Shown here one piece after another: positions 9,000 through 17,421 of a stretch of DNA of 64,000 nucleotides. Each line of letters starts with the position of its first letter. Position 1 is the first letter of the stretch. Location: NCBI RefSeq assembly GCF_048066115.1, contig NZ_JBLTYX010000006.1, positions 222,332-286,331 of the forward strand, read 5' to 3'. The translations under genes and the position numbers were made by a program. The notes below the pieces were generated by a model. It did not search any database. It saw only the letters and a program-made list of their open reading frames with translations, and had not been told where the DNA came from. The stretch is from Niveispirillum sp048066115. GTDB taxonomy: Bacteria > Pseudomonadota > Alphaproteobacteria > Azospirillales > Azospirillaceae.

Positions 9000-9995
9000 T
9001 CATTTACCGGAGCCAATATGGTCGGCAAGGATTCCGACCGCGGTTGCGAAATAGGTGGACCGGTTCCAGTCCATGATCGTCCGGTAATTGCCATAGACCA
9101 GGAAAGCCTTGCCCTTCGGCCCGTCCGGCATCACCAGCCAGGCATCCAGGGCGGCCTTGGGTAGTGCCTTGCCATCGGCATTGCGCACTCCGCGCTTGGT
9201 CCAGACCGACAAAGGCTGCCCCGGCTTGTCCAGACCGGCCCAGCCCACCGAATCAGCGCCCTTGGGCAGGCGCACGGCGCGGCCCCAGGTCTGGTCGGTT
9301 TTCCAGCCCACGGTGGCGAGGTAGTTGGCGGCCGAGGCGAAGACATCGGCATGGGTGGTCCAGATATCCCGTTTGCCGTCCCCGTCACCATCCTGGGCGA
9401 ATTTGAAGAAGCTGGAGGGCATGAACTGGCACTGGCCCATGGCGCCGGCCCAGGAACCCATCATGCGGTCGGGCGCCACATGGCCCTCATCCAGAATGCG
9501 CAGCGCCTTCAGCAGTTCGCCGCGGAAAAACGCGCTGCGCCGGCCGTCATAGGCCAGGGTGGCCAGGGCGTCGACCACCTTGAACCCGCCCATATTGCCG
9601 CCGAAATCCGTCTCCATGCCCCAGAGCGCCACGATGAAGCGGGCCGGCACGCCGTATTTCTTCGACATCTGGGCCAGCAGCGCCTTGTGCGTCACCATCC
9701 GTTCGCGCGCCTTCTTTATGCGCAGCTTGGTGACGCTGCGCGACAGATAGGTGTCGAAGGTGATGGTGCGTTCCGGCTGCTTGCCGTCCAGGTCCAGGAT
9801 GCGCTGGATGGGGATGATGCCGGTCAGGGCCACGTCGGCCGTGCCGGGCCGGATGCCCTCGCGCAGCGCCTCCAGCCGCAGGTCGGTCAGCCATTGCTGG
9901 AAATCGGGTGCCGCCTGGACGGCGGGAACGAACAGGGAGACCAGCAGGGCAGCTACCGGCAGCAGACGGCGGGTCCGCGTCGTTTTCATCATCAT
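9000..9995 (-). CDS. MltB-type lytic murein transglycosylase
   Basis: This 331-residue secreted protein cleaves glycan strands. It has a signal peptide ending VQAAPDF, a SLT_2/MltB catalytic domain with the acidic residue in WGMETDFGGNMG (E128), the SWAGAMGQCQFMPSSF segment, and the NYLATVGWKTDQTWG segment characteristic of the family. The start is the first of three consecutive ATGs (9995), with GGGAGGG six bases before it. An upstream in-frame extension overlaps the ydcF-like gene and is unlikely. It is followed by rlpA on the same strand, with a 42-nt gap. Confidence 0.93.
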   Translation of the reverse strand: MMMKTTRTRRLLPVAALLVSLFVPAVQAAPDFQQWLTDLRLEALREGIRPGTADVALTGIIPIQRILDLDGKQPERTITFDTYLSRSVTKLRIKKARERMVTHKALLAQMSKKYGVPARFIVALWGMETDFGGNMGGFKVVDALATLAYDGRRSAFFRGELLKALRILDEGHVAPDRMMGSWAGAMGQCQFMPSSFFKFAQDGDGDGKRDIWTTHADVFASAANYLATVGWKTDQTWGRAVRLPKGADSVGWAGLDKPGQPLSVWTKRGVRNADGKALPKAALDAWLVMPDGPKGKAFLVYGNYRTIMDWNRSTYFATAVGILADHIGSGK

Positions 9996-10060
9996 CTTGG
10001 GCCCTCCCGCCATAACTGTCCCCATGGGTTGTGGCATGGGCAGGCGGGAATGGGCAAGTG

Positions 10061-10855
10061 TCAGGGCGGGGGTAGTACCGCCGGGATACGACCGGAGAGG
10101 CGATAGGCAAGAAGCCCCCGCCATTCATGGGCGGCATTTTCCATCCGCTCCAGATTTTCCGCCAGGTTCAGGCCGAAACGGTCCGCCTCCACCCGGTTGG
10201 CGTTGTAGCTGACGGGCCAGGCGATGAACGCCGTTTCCGGCAGCACCGTGCGGAACACGCCCATGGACCGGGGCATGTGTGCCGCCGATGTCACCAGCAG
10301 CCAGCGTTCGCCCTTGCCGATCAGCGGCGCGCTGCTCACCGCATTCTCCCAGGTGTTGCGCGATGTTTCCTCCAGCGTGATGCGGCCGGTATCCACGCCC
10401 CAATCGGCCAGCAGGGCCAGCACGAAGGGCGCCTCCCGGTCGTCCGGGGTACGCGGATCGCCGCTGCCGCCGGTGAAGACCATGCGCGCTTGCGGAAAGC
10501 GCCGCATCAGGCCGGGCAACACGGTCAGCCGTTCCGCCTCCCGGTTCAGTTGCGGGGTGCCATGTTCCTTCGACCCGACGGGCATCAGCGCTCCGCCCAG
10601 CACGATGATCCCATCCACCTGCCCCAGCGATTCCACATCCGGCGCCGGGAACCGCTGCTCCAGCGGCAGCAGCACCCAGGTGGAAAGGGGTGTGGCGGCG
10701 ATCAGGGCCAATCCCAGGGCACCGGCCATCAGCAGCCCCCGGCCCCAGCGCCGCCGCCCGCAAGCAAGCAACAGCAGCCCGGCCAACAGCAACAGCAGCA
10801 GCAGGTTTCCCGGCGATGTCACAGCGGCGAACAGCTTGCCCAGGCCAAATCCCAT
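10061..10855 (-). CDS. YdcF-like (DUF218) membrane protein
   Basis: This 264-residue protein starts with two hydrophobic segments (about residues 15-32 and 38-58). A cytoplasmic or periplasmic DUF218 domain follows, with VDGIIVLGGALMP, RMVFTGGSGDP, the TSRNTWENA segment and VTSAAHMPRSMGVF. E. coli relatives (YdcF, SanA, ElyC) are linked to envelope integrity and lipid-carrier metabolism. The position immediately upstream of the lytic transglycosylase suggests an envelope role here, but the reaction is unknown. A C-terminal proline stretch ends the protein. Confidence 0.85.
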   Translation of the reverse strand: MGFGLGKLFAAVTSPGNLLLLLLLAGLLLLACGRRRWGRGLLMAGALGLALIAATPLSTWVLLPLEQRFPAPDVESLGQVDGIIVLGGALMPVGSKEHGTPQLNREAERLTVLPGLMRRFPQARMVFTGGSGDPRTPDDREAPFVLALLADWGVDTGRITLEETSRNTWENAVSSAPLIGKGERWLLVTSAAHMPRSMGVFRTVLPETAFIAWPVSYNANRVEADRFGLNLAENLERMENAAHEWRGLLAYRLSGRIPAVLPPP

Positions 10856-11088
10856 GCCACCCTACCCCTTCGAAACCCGCGGAAACCAGCGCTTCCGCCG
10901 GTAGTGCGCAGAGTGGCAGAAAATAACCAGGTGCTCCATTGATGCGTTCCATCGCCCCTGGGGATGTGCAATGATATTACCCGGTCGTCGTGATGCGACG
11001 ACGCGGGCGGCATCGAACCGCATGGCGTTTGCCAAGTTCTGGGGACGGGGTGACATGAGCTTTGTGACGATGTTCTCGCCCCCCGGCC

Positions 11089-12462
11089 TTGCGCCAACCT
11101 GACCCGGTACCACGGAACCTGGCCGTCGTGACCTTGTCCAAGACCCTGACCCCGCTGGCGGCAGCCACCGATTACACCTCCCGCGACGCGGTGACGGGTG
11201 TGTCGGAGATGCGGCCCTTCGTGACCCGGGTCAACGAGATCATGGAACAGCATGGCGGCAGCCTGATCGCCGGTCTGCTGGTCGTGGAATTCGACCGGTT
11301 GCCGCAGCTGTTCCGCGTCCATGGCCAAGGCGCGCTGGATCTGGCCATGGCCACGCTGGTCAATCGGCTGACACCGGTCTGCGGGGCCAACGACCTGATC
11401 TGTCGATTCGCCCAGACCCAGTTCGCCATCTTCCTTCCTGGCCTGGATCATGCCGGCAAGGCGCTGTTCGCAGCGTCCGCCATCGCCAATTCGATGGGCG
11501 AGCCGATCCATATCGAGGGCCAGCAGCTTTTCATCTCCGCCAAGATCGGCATCGCCGTATCGCCCAACGACGCCACGGATGGCGATGCCCTGATCCGCAA
11601 TGCCTGCGTGGCGCTGGAACAGGCGGTGAAGTCGGGCACGGCCAATTACCTGCATTTCACCCGCTCCATGCGGGACGAGCTGAAGGAACGGCTGGATCTG
11701 GAGGATGAGCTGCGGGCCGCCATCCGCGACAACCAGCTGGTCCTGCATTACCAGCCCAAGGTCGCGATCCAGGGCGGGGAGCCGGTGGGTGGGGAAGCGC
11801 TGCTGCGCTGGCGCCATCCGGTGCGCGGCATGGTCCCGCCCGGCGTATTCATCCCGACCGCGGAGGATACGGGCCTGATCGTCCCCATCGGGGAATGGGT
11901 GCTGCGCAACGCCATCAAGCAGATCCGCGAATGGCTGGATGCCGGCCTGCCGCCCATCCAGATCGCCGTGAACGTGTCGGAACGGCAGTTCCGCTGGGGC
12001 CATCTGCCGGCCCTGATCGACGTGCTGCTGGCCGAAAGCGGCATCCCGCCGCATCTTTTGCAGCTGGAGATCACGGAAACCATCCTGCCCGACGATCTGG
12101 AAGGCGCGCTGCAGCAGATGCGGTGGATCGCCGACCGGGGCGTGGCCCTGGCGCTGGACGATTTCGGCACCGGCTATTCCTCCCTCTCCTACCTGCGTGA
12201 ACTGCCGCTGGACTGCCTGAAGGTGGACCGCAAGTTCGTGATGGATATGGAGCGCGACCAGAGCACGCGGCATATCGTGGAAGCCATCGTGGCCATGGCC
12301 CAGGCCATGGACCTGAAGGTGGTGGCCGAAGGTATCGAAACCCCGGCGCAGTGGGACATCCTGAAGCGTCTGGGCGTGGAGGAAGGCCAGGGCTACCTGT
12401 TCGCCCGCCCCATGCCGGCCGAAGGCTTCGCGGAATTCATCCGCCACGCGACGCCGACGTAA
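11089..12462 (+). CDS. Cyclic-di-GMP phosphodiesterase: degenerate GGDEF plus EAL domain
   Basis: About residues 30-190 form a GGDEF-like fold whose signature is lost (RFAQTQF at 106-112 where R..GGDEF would be expected), so this part cannot be a cyclase. The C-terminal EAL domain looks complete: GGEALLRW (EAL at 236-238), LEITETIL, LALDDFGTGYSSLSYL (DDFG at 357-360), LKVDRKFV and VVAEGIET. It should hydrolyse c-di-GMP in the cytoplasm; there are no membrane segments or obvious sensor. The start is uncertain: TTG at 11089 or GTG at 11128, neither with a clear ribosome site, and an in-frame stop at 11065 limits anything further upstream. It is followed immediately by a structured repeat element. 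Confidence 0.9.
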   Translation: MRQPDPVPRNLAVVTLSKTLTPLAAATDYTSRDAVTGVSEMRPFVTRVNEIMEQHGGSLIAGLLVVEFDRLPQLFRVHGQGALDLAMATLVNRLTPVCGANDLICRFAQTQFAIFLPGLDHAGKALFAASAIANSMGEPIHIEGQQLFISAKIGIAVSPNDATDGDALIRNACVALEQAVKSGTANYLHFTRSMRDELKERLDLEDELRAAIRDNQLVLHYQPKVAIQGGEPVGGEALLRWRHPVRGMVPPGVFIPTAEDTGLIVPIGEWVLRNAIKQIREWLDAGLPPIQIAVNVSERQFRWGHLPALIDVLLAESGIPPHLLQLEITETILPDDLEGALQQMRWIADRGVALALDDFGTGYSSLSYLRELPLDCLKVDRKFVMDMERDQSTRHIVEAIVAMAQAMDLKVVAEGIETPAQWDILKRLGVEEGQGYLFARPMPAEGFAEFIRHATPT

Positions 12463-12473
12463 TATTTTCGTTC

Positions 12474-12546
12474 CCTCAGGCGCCGGGCGGGTGCATCCGC
12501 ACCCTTGGCTCACGCCGCACGTGCGGCGGGCCGGCGGTCGCCGGCC
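12474..12546 (+). repeat. Triple-hairpin interspersed element, copy A
   Basis: Three stems follow one another: GGGTGC-ATCC-GCACCC at 12489-12504, the 16-bp perfect palindrome at 12513-12528 (half-site CGCCGCAC), and GGCCGGC-GGTC-GCCGGCC at 12529-12546. The lead CCTCAGGCGCC and the linker CTTGGCTCACG between stems 1 and 2 recur in copies B and C. The sequence TTTTCGT..TCCCTCA just after the EAL-gene stop codon is also shared with copy C. There is no U-run after the stems. The copy lies between convergent EAL and holC genes, oriented with the EAL gene. Confidence 0.8.
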
Positions 12547-12577
12547 TTGTTTCAGTCATTTTTGATGACCATTGGCG

Positions 12578-13042
12578 TCACGCCTTCTTCTCCCACCCGC
12601 CGCGTTCATTCTGCTGCCAATAGGTGAGATCGTCGCCCGCCGCCTTGGCCACGCGCCAGCGGTCGCGGGCGGCGGCGACGGCTTCCGGGTCATTGCCATC
12701 GAACAGGTCGCAGATCAGTTCCACACCCGACAGCCCCTGCCCGTCCACCCCGTCGGTCAGGAACAGCACATGGGCACCGTTGGGCGCCTTTTCCGGCATA
12801 CCTTCGGCCGCCGGATGGATCAGTACCGGCTGATGCTCGGCATTTCCATCCTTGGCCGTGCCGTGCGGCAGGAAACTGTCCTTGCCGTAGGTCCAAAGAT
12901 ACTGGTTCAGCATTTCGGCGCGTTCGGTGCTGCCGGTCATCACCAGCGCCCGCCAGCCGCGTTCCAGCGACTTTTCCAGCAGGCCCGGCAGGGTTTGTTC
13001 CAGCGTCTTGCGCGTCAGGTGATAGAAACGCCGCTCCGTCAT
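12578..13042 (-). CDS. holC: DNA polymerase III subunit chi
   Basis: This 154-residue protein has the HolC fold signature: an N-terminal FYHLTRKTLEQTLPGLLEKSLERGWRALV, a middle LWTYGKDSFLPHG, and a late VLFLTDGV..GVELICDLFDGNDPEAVAAARDRWR. It links SSB to the clamp loader through psi, although psi is usually not recognisable in alphaproteobacteria. The ATG at 13042 follows GGGATCGG. An upstream extension is rich in arginine and tryptophan and does not look coding. In many proteobacteria holC follows pepA, but here the two are about 21 kb apart. Confidence 0.92.
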   Translation of the reverse strand: MTERRFYHLTRKTLEQTLPGLLEKSLERGWRALVMTGSTERAEMLNQYLWTYGKDSFLPHGTAKDGNAEHQPVLIHPAAEGMPEKAPNGAHVLFLTDGVDGQGLSGVELICDLFDGNDPEAVAAARDRWRVAKAAGDDLTYWQQNERGGWEKKA

Positions 13043-13103
13043 CAACCGATCCCGCCAATGTTCCCGCCCGTTGCTGTAGCATAATGGGCGGGAACGGCCG
13101 ATC

Positions 13104-15542
13104 CTATTTCTCGATCTCCACCGACAGCCTGTATTCCGGCACCAGCCGCGCACCCTTCAGCACGGCCACCTGCCCGCCCGCTTCCTGCACCGGCTTCCAT
13201 TCCTGCTGGATATAAATCGGTGCATCGGCGCGCAGCGGCATCACGGTCAGGGTCAGCGGTTCCTTGATTTCCGCCGCGAAGCGCTTCAGGGCGATGCGCC
13301 AGGCGGGACCGTTGAAATAATGGTCGTCGATCAGGCGGGTGCCGGCAAACAGCCGGCCGACATCACCCTGGTAATCCAGTTCCAGCCAGCTGTCGGCCAC
13401 GCCCTGCAGCGTGTCGCCTGGGATCTTGATGGTCCAGGCGGCAGAGCGGCCATAGGCTTCCGGGGCCGGCTGCATCGCGGCCTTGGCCGGGCCGCCGATG
13501 CGGATGGGCGGGGCCTTGCCCGCATCGCGCAGCTTTTCCACCGTCACCGGCAGCACGGGCCGGGCCGGCACCGACCGTTCATAGGCGGTGAACAGCCCGT
13601 CCGCCTTGCCGCCCGACCCGATGGCGGGCAGCGTGGCGTAGCGGAAGACATTGCCATCACGGCTGCGCATGTCGAAGCCGCCGGCCGATTGGTACAGGTC
13701 GGTATCGCTGATCACCGCCACGTCGCGCCCGCCACGATGCAGCAGGGTCAGGTTTTCCGCCTGGGCTTCGGTCAGGATCAGCAGGCGCTTGGCGTTGCCA
13801 TTGGCGGTGAAGCCGACCACGGCCCCCATCCCCGGCTCCAGACCGGTGACGATGCTGCGCCCGTCCTTCTGTTCGACCTTGGCACCCGCCGCCTGTACAT
13901 TGGCGGCACCGGTCAGCGCCAGTTCCACGGGCACGCCGGGTTCGGCCTGCATTATATGGGTTTCCACCCCATCCACGACGATCCGGGTCACCGGCTGCGC
14001 CGTGGCATAGGCCAGCTTCGCCCCACCCAGATCCATGTTCACCGGCCAGACGAAATGCGATCCGGCCGGGATGGTGACGGGGGTCTGGGGGAAGCTGACG
14101 CGCCCGCCGGGCAGATCGATGGCGAAGCGCACATCGGTGGCCGGCTGCATCCTGTATTGCCGCACATGGGAACTGAAAAACAGGAAGCCGGCATCACCGG
14201 CACTGCGGAACGACCAGCGCGGGGTGGCCAGATCGTCCAGCGCCTTGGGCAGCACCGTTGGTGCCTGCGGCACCATGGGCGCCAGCTGGTCGCCATAGGA
14301 CGCAGCGAACAGATGGAAAGGCCGCACCCGGCGCAGCACGGGCCGCATGTCGCCATACTGGCCGATGGGCGCCTGGAAATCGTAGCCGATGATCGGCGTG
14401 TCATTATGGCCGTGGATGGCCGTGTTCTCTTCCAGCGTGGTCCGGCCCAGCGGGTTGCTGCCGCCATGGAACATGTAATAGCCGAACAGGTTGACGCCCG
14501 ACCCGATCTGCACCGGCAGCATGGCAGAGATATCGGCCGGATCGATCACCGCCCGGCGGCGATACATGGCAGGCACGCCACCACCATATTCGGCGCCCAG
14601 GAACGGCGTGTGCGGGATGTCGGGATCGGCGTCGCCCTGGCGCGTGGCGGTCGTCTGGGCGCCCAGATTGCCGCTGACCCGGCTGTCGAAGCGGAACGCA
14701 TAGGTCTCCTTGGGCGGCAGGATTTCCGGGCTGGCCTTCCAGGGTTCGTCCGGATATCCGCCGAACACCGGCACCACCTGCCCGCTGGGATAGACGGTCT
14801 GATCCCAGCCCGTGACGGTATAGAGCGGCACGTCGAACCCGGCGGCCAGCGCCAGCTGCTTCAGGCTGGCGATATGCTCGCGCCCCTGGCCCGGCCCCGT
14901 CAGGTTATATTCATTCTCCAGCTGCACGCCGATGACAGGCCCGCCATCCTTCCACAACAGGCCCTTCACCTGGGCCGCGATCTGCCGGTAATAACGGTCG
15001 ACGAAGCGCAGATACTGCGGATCATTACCGCGCGTCGGCATGGCATCCACCACCCAGTCGGGAATGCCGCCATAGCGCACCTCCGCATGCGACCAGGGGC
15101 CGATGCGCACCACCAGCTTCAGCCCATGCTTGGCGCACAGTTCGGCGAAGCGGCGCAGGTTGCGGTCACCATCCCAGGTGAAGGTGCCCGCAACCTCCTC
15201 ATGATGGTTCCAGATGATGTAGCTGGCGACGATATCGATGCCCGCCGCCTTCATCTTGGCCAGCTGTTCATCCCAGCCATCGGCAGGAAAGCGGCTGTAA
15301 TGGAACTCGCCCATGATCGGCAGCCAGGGCTTGCCATCCAGGGTCAGGTAGCGGTTGTTGATGGCGATGGTGCCGCCCTTGGGGCTGACGCCCTGGCCCA
15401 TCTTCAGATAACCGGTCTCCAGCGCCGGCGCCGGCCTTGTGGCATCCACGGTCAGCAGCGTCTCCGCCCCCACGATGCCGGTACCACCCATCAGGGCCGC
15501 CAGCAAAAGGGCCGTGGCCGTCCGGCCCCGTTCAACGCGCAT
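13104..15542 (-). CDS. Secreted GH35 beta-galactosidase
   Basis: This 812-residue protein has a signal peptide (cleavage near IVGAETLL) and a GH35 TIM barrel beginning around residue 55. The motifs MGEFHYSRFP, YIIWNHHE, VRIGPW..AE and QLENEYN (acid/base Glu about 211) are present, and the likely nucleophile is in LGAEYGGG (Glu about 318). Beta-sandwich domains follow, including a late jelly-roll segment (GDVGRLFAGTRLIDDHYFNG). It should cut terminal beta-galactosyl residues from plant or other external glycans in the periplasm or outside the cell. A strong GGGGAGG stands five bases before the ATG, inside an inverted repeat. No sugar transporter is adjacent. Confidence 0.93.
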   Translation of the reverse strand: MRVERGRTATALLLAALMGGTGIVGAETLLTVDATRPAPALETGYLKMGQGVSPKGGTIAINNRYLTLDGKPWLPIMGEFHYSRFPADGWDEQLAKMKAAGIDIVASYIIWNHHEEVAGTFTWDGDRNLRRFAELCAKHGLKLVVRIGPWSHAEVRYGGIPDWVVDAMPTRGNDPQYLRFVDRYYRQIAAQVKGLLWKDGGPVIGVQLENEYNLTGPGQGREHIASLKQLALAAGFDVPLYTVTGWDQTVYPSGQVVPVFGGYPDEPWKASPEILPPKETYAFRFDSRVSGNLGAQTTATRQGDADPDIPHTPFLGAEYGGGVPAMYRRRAVIDPADISAMLPVQIGSGVNLFGYYMFHGGSNPLGRTTLEENTAIHGHNDTPIIGYDFQAPIGQYGDMRPVLRRVRPFHLFAASYGDQLAPMVPQAPTVLPKALDDLATPRWSFRSAGDAGFLFFSSHVRQYRMQPATDVRFAIDLPGGRVSFPQTPVTIPAGSHFVWPVNMDLGGAKLAYATAQPVTRIVVDGVETHIMQAEPGVPVELALTGAANVQAAGAKVEQKDGRSIVTGLEPGMGAVVGFTANGNAKRLLILTEAQAENLTLLHRGGRDVAVISDTDLYQSAGGFDMRSRDGNVFRYATLPAIGSGGKADGLFTAYERSVPARPVLPVTVEKLRDAGKAPPIRIGGPAKAAMQPAPEAYGRSAAWTIKIPGDTLQGVADSWLELDYQGDVGRLFAGTRLIDDHYFNGPAWRIALKRFAAEIKEPLTLTVMPLRADAPIYIQQEWKPVQEAGGQVAVLKGARLVPEYRLSVEIEK

Positions 15543-15548
15543 TCCAAC

Positions 15549-15589
15549 CTCCCCAAGACATGATCTTATGCTTGGGGAGCATTATTATA
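15549..15589 (-). promoter_or_regulatory. Promoter -10 box and inverted repeat covering the GH35 ribosome site
   Basis: On the minus strand a perfect TATAAT (15584-15589) is followed by the arms CTCCCCAAG (15571-15579) and CTTGGGGAG (15549-15557) with a 13-nt loop. The second arm contains the GGGGAG of the gene's Shine-Dalgarno, so an RNA hairpin would hide it. The repeat could equally be a protein operator overlapping the start of transcription. I see no good -35 box. Confidence 0.5.
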
Positions 15590-15619
15590 CGATAAATATG
15601 ATGCATGAAACCTGTTCGT

Positions 15620-15645
15620 GCCCCCCGGGCGTCAAGCCGGGGGGC
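15620..15645 (-). terminator. GC hairpin after the PhyH-like gene
   Basis: A nine-base-pair stem (arms GCCCCCCGG and CCGGGGGGC with an eight-base loop) lies just past the stop codon of the PhyH-like gene on the minus strand, before the beta-galactosidase promoter. There is no long U-run, so it may stop transcription weakly or protect the 3' end. Confidence 0.45.
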
Positions 15646-15651
15646 ATTTCA

Positions 15652-16416
15652 TCAGGCGAACGTCACCTGCTTGCCATTGCGCAGCACGGGGATGGCGTTG
15701 CGGCGCAACTGCTTGGTGCCGGGATTCAGGATCACTTCCGGGCTGTACTGAGCCAGATAGACACGGCGCATGCGGTCGGTGCGGTTGGCCCCCGTGGCGT
15801 GCAGCAGCAGGGACGAGAAGGCGACGATGGAGCCGGCCGGCACCTCCACCACCACGCCTTCCTCATCCCCGCTCCAGCCCACCAGGTCGTTGGTGCCGGG
15901 CTGGCGCACATGCGGGACGATGCCCTCACGCGTGGCCGGTGCCTGGCTGAAGGGCAGGACGCGGACGGTGCCATTCTCGATGGTGGTGTCGTCCAGGGTG
16001 CACCAGCAGGTCAGGTACGGCTTATGGTCCGGCGGACCACCATTGCCCACGACATAGCCGCTGTCCTGATGCCAGCTGAAGGACATGCCGCCACCGGCCC
16101 CCTTCACCACATACTGGTCATAGAAGAAATAGGCATCGTCGCCGATGGTGGCGCGGCAGACATCGGCCATCACGTCGGAGAACAGCATCTCCCGCAATTC
16201 CGGCTGCACCCGCTGGCATTCGCCGGCGAAATAGCGGTTGCCGCGATGGGTGATGCCGTCGACATCGACGCCGAGCGCGTCCAGGCGCGCATCCTCACGC
16301 TCCACCATGCGGCCGCACTGGGCGCGCAGAATGTCGAGCAATTCGCCCTCCAGCACGCGTTCGAACACGGCATAGCCTTCACGCTGGAACTGTTCACGCT
16401 GCGCTTCGTATTTCAT
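15652..16416 (-). CDS. Phytanoyl-CoA dioxygenase (PhyH)-family Fe(II)/2-oxoglutarate enzyme
   Basis: This 254-residue protein keeps the iron triad as WHQD (H116, D118) and a distal histidine in SLLLHATGANRT (H206). The downstream arginines are suited to 2-oxoglutarate binding. The N-terminus (QREQFQREGYAVFERVL) is typical of the PhyH superfamily. Such enzymes hydroxylate diverse small molecules, and the substrate here is not predictable. The ATG at 16416 has GGGAGG five bases upstream, so a 30-residue upstream extension is rejected. It is divergent from a LysR regulator, which suggests that regulator controls it. Confidence 0.87.
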   Translation of the reverse strand: MKYEAQREQFQREGYAVFERVLEGELLDILRAQCGRMVEREDARLDALGVDVDGITHRGNRYFAGECQRVQPELREMLFSDVMADVCRATIGDDAYFFYDQYVVKGAGGGMSFSWHQDSGYVVGNGGPPDHKPYLTCWCTLDDTTIENGTVRVLPFSQAPATREGIVPHVRQPGTNDLVGWSGDEEGVVVEVPAGSIVAFSSLLLHATGANRTDRMRRVYLAQYSPEVILNPGTKQLRRNAIPVLRNGKQVTFA

Positions 16417-16521
16417 CTTTTCCTCCCGGCATCGGCTGGTGTTGCAACCATTCTGCCGCCGGACAAGCCATCGTATCCAATCGAATTGCATCAGGACTTC
16501 ATTCATGAATACTATGTCCCC
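16417..16521. promoter_or_regulatory. Divergent control region between PhyH-like and LysR genes
   Basis: The 105-nt gap holds two perfect palindromes: GTTGCAAC at 16441-16448 and ATTCATGAAT at 16501-16510, the latter just before the LysR start. LysR proteins usually bind such a divergent gap and repress their own gene while regulating the other. Which palindrome is bound is not determined. Confidence 0.45.
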
Positions 16522-17421
16522 ATGCGGATGCGACAGGTCGAGGCGTTCAGGGCGGTGATGATGAGCGGCGGGGTGACCGCCGCTTCCTCAATGCTGAACA
16601 TCTCCCAGCCATCCGTCAGCCGGCTGATCGCCGATCTGGAATATGCCGTGGGCTTCACCCTGTTCGAACGGCGTGGCGGCCGGGTCCATCCCACGCCGCA
16701 GGCCGAAACCCTGTTCGAGGCGGTGCAGCGTTCCTTCACCGGCCTGGATTTGCTGTCGCAGGCGGCACGGCGCATCCGCGCCCATCCCGTGGGCACGGTG
16801 CGCATCGCGTGTCTGTCGGCCATCGCCACCTCGGTCCTGCCGCCCGTGCTGACACGATTCCGCGCCAGCCATCCGGATGTGAAGGTGACGGTGGAGGCGC
16901 TGGGGCAGCGGGCCATCGAGGATAGGGTGTTCCTGGGCCAAGCCGATCTGGGTATCGGCGTGGCGGCAGCCCCGCGCGACGGCATCCGCACCGATCCCCT
17001 GATCCGCGCCGATTATGTCTGCGCCCTGCCCGCTGGGCACCGGCTGGCGGACCATGATGTCCTGCAGGTGAAGGATCTGGCGGGGGAACAGTTCATCGGC
17101 CCCATGCATGAGGCCGACGCCCTGTGGAACGGCATCGACGCCGCACTTGCCGCCCATGGGGTGGTGGTGGAACGGTTGCTGGAATGCCAGCAGTCGCTGC
17201 CGATCTATGCCTATGTCGAGGCCGGACTGGGCCTGGCCATTGTCGAGCCTTTCACCGCCCGGCTGTTTCGCCGGCTGGGCGTGGTGGTGCGGCCCATCAA
17301 TCCTGCCATCGGCTTCGACTTCACCCTGATCGAACCCGATATCGGCCCCACCCCGCCCCCCGTCGCCTGGCTGCACGCAGCGGTGCGGGACGAGGCGCAG
17401 ACCTGTCTGGGCGGGTCATAG
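16522..17421 (+). CDS. LysR-family transcriptional regulator
   Basis: This 299-residue protein starts with the LysR winged helix (MRQVEAFRAVMMSGGVTAAS, SQPSVSRLIADLE, FTLFERRGGRVHPTP). A type 2 periplasmic-binding-like effector domain follows (VRIACLSAIATSVLPPVLTRF and onward). It is divergently transcribed from the PhyH-like gene and lies upstream of a TIM-barrel sugar-isomerase-like gene, so either or both may be targets. The start is ATG 16522 or ATG 16528; neither has a convincing ribosome site. The effector is unknown. Confidence 0.9.
   Translation: MRMRQVEAFRAVMMSGGVTAASSMLNISQPSVSRLIADLEYAVGFTLFERRGGRVHPTPQAETLFEAVQRSFTGLDLLSQAARRIRAHPVGTVRIACLSAIATSVLPPVLTRFRASHPDVKVTVEALGQRAIEDRVFLGQADLGIGVAAAPRDGIRTDPLIRADYVCALPAGHRLADHDVLQVKDLAGEQFIGPMHEADALWNGIDAALAAHGVVVERLLECQQSLPIYAYVEAGLGLAIVEPFTARLFRRLGVVVRPINPAIGFDFTLIEPDIGPTPPPVAWLHAAVRDEAQTCLGGS

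Noticed and set aside
10984..11002. GTCGTCG-TGATG-CGACGAC hairpin upstream of the EAL gene
   Set aside because: A 7-bp GC hairpin is expected by chance in DNA of this composition and has no related copy or clear position relative to a promoter.
10819..12513. Long minus-strand frame opposite the EAL gene
   Set aside because: The EAL motifs are on the plus strand and the antisense product is low-complexity; it is a shadow of the real gene.
12474..12546. Copy A as a simple Rho-independent terminator
   Set aside because: No U-run follows any stem, and the linker and loop bases are conserved among copies, which a plain terminator would not need.
16504..16521. Earlier starts for the LysR gene
   Set aside because: The upstream frame is antisense to the PhyH-like gene and lacks LysR homology; the conserved MRQVEAF start fixes the beginning near 16522-16528.
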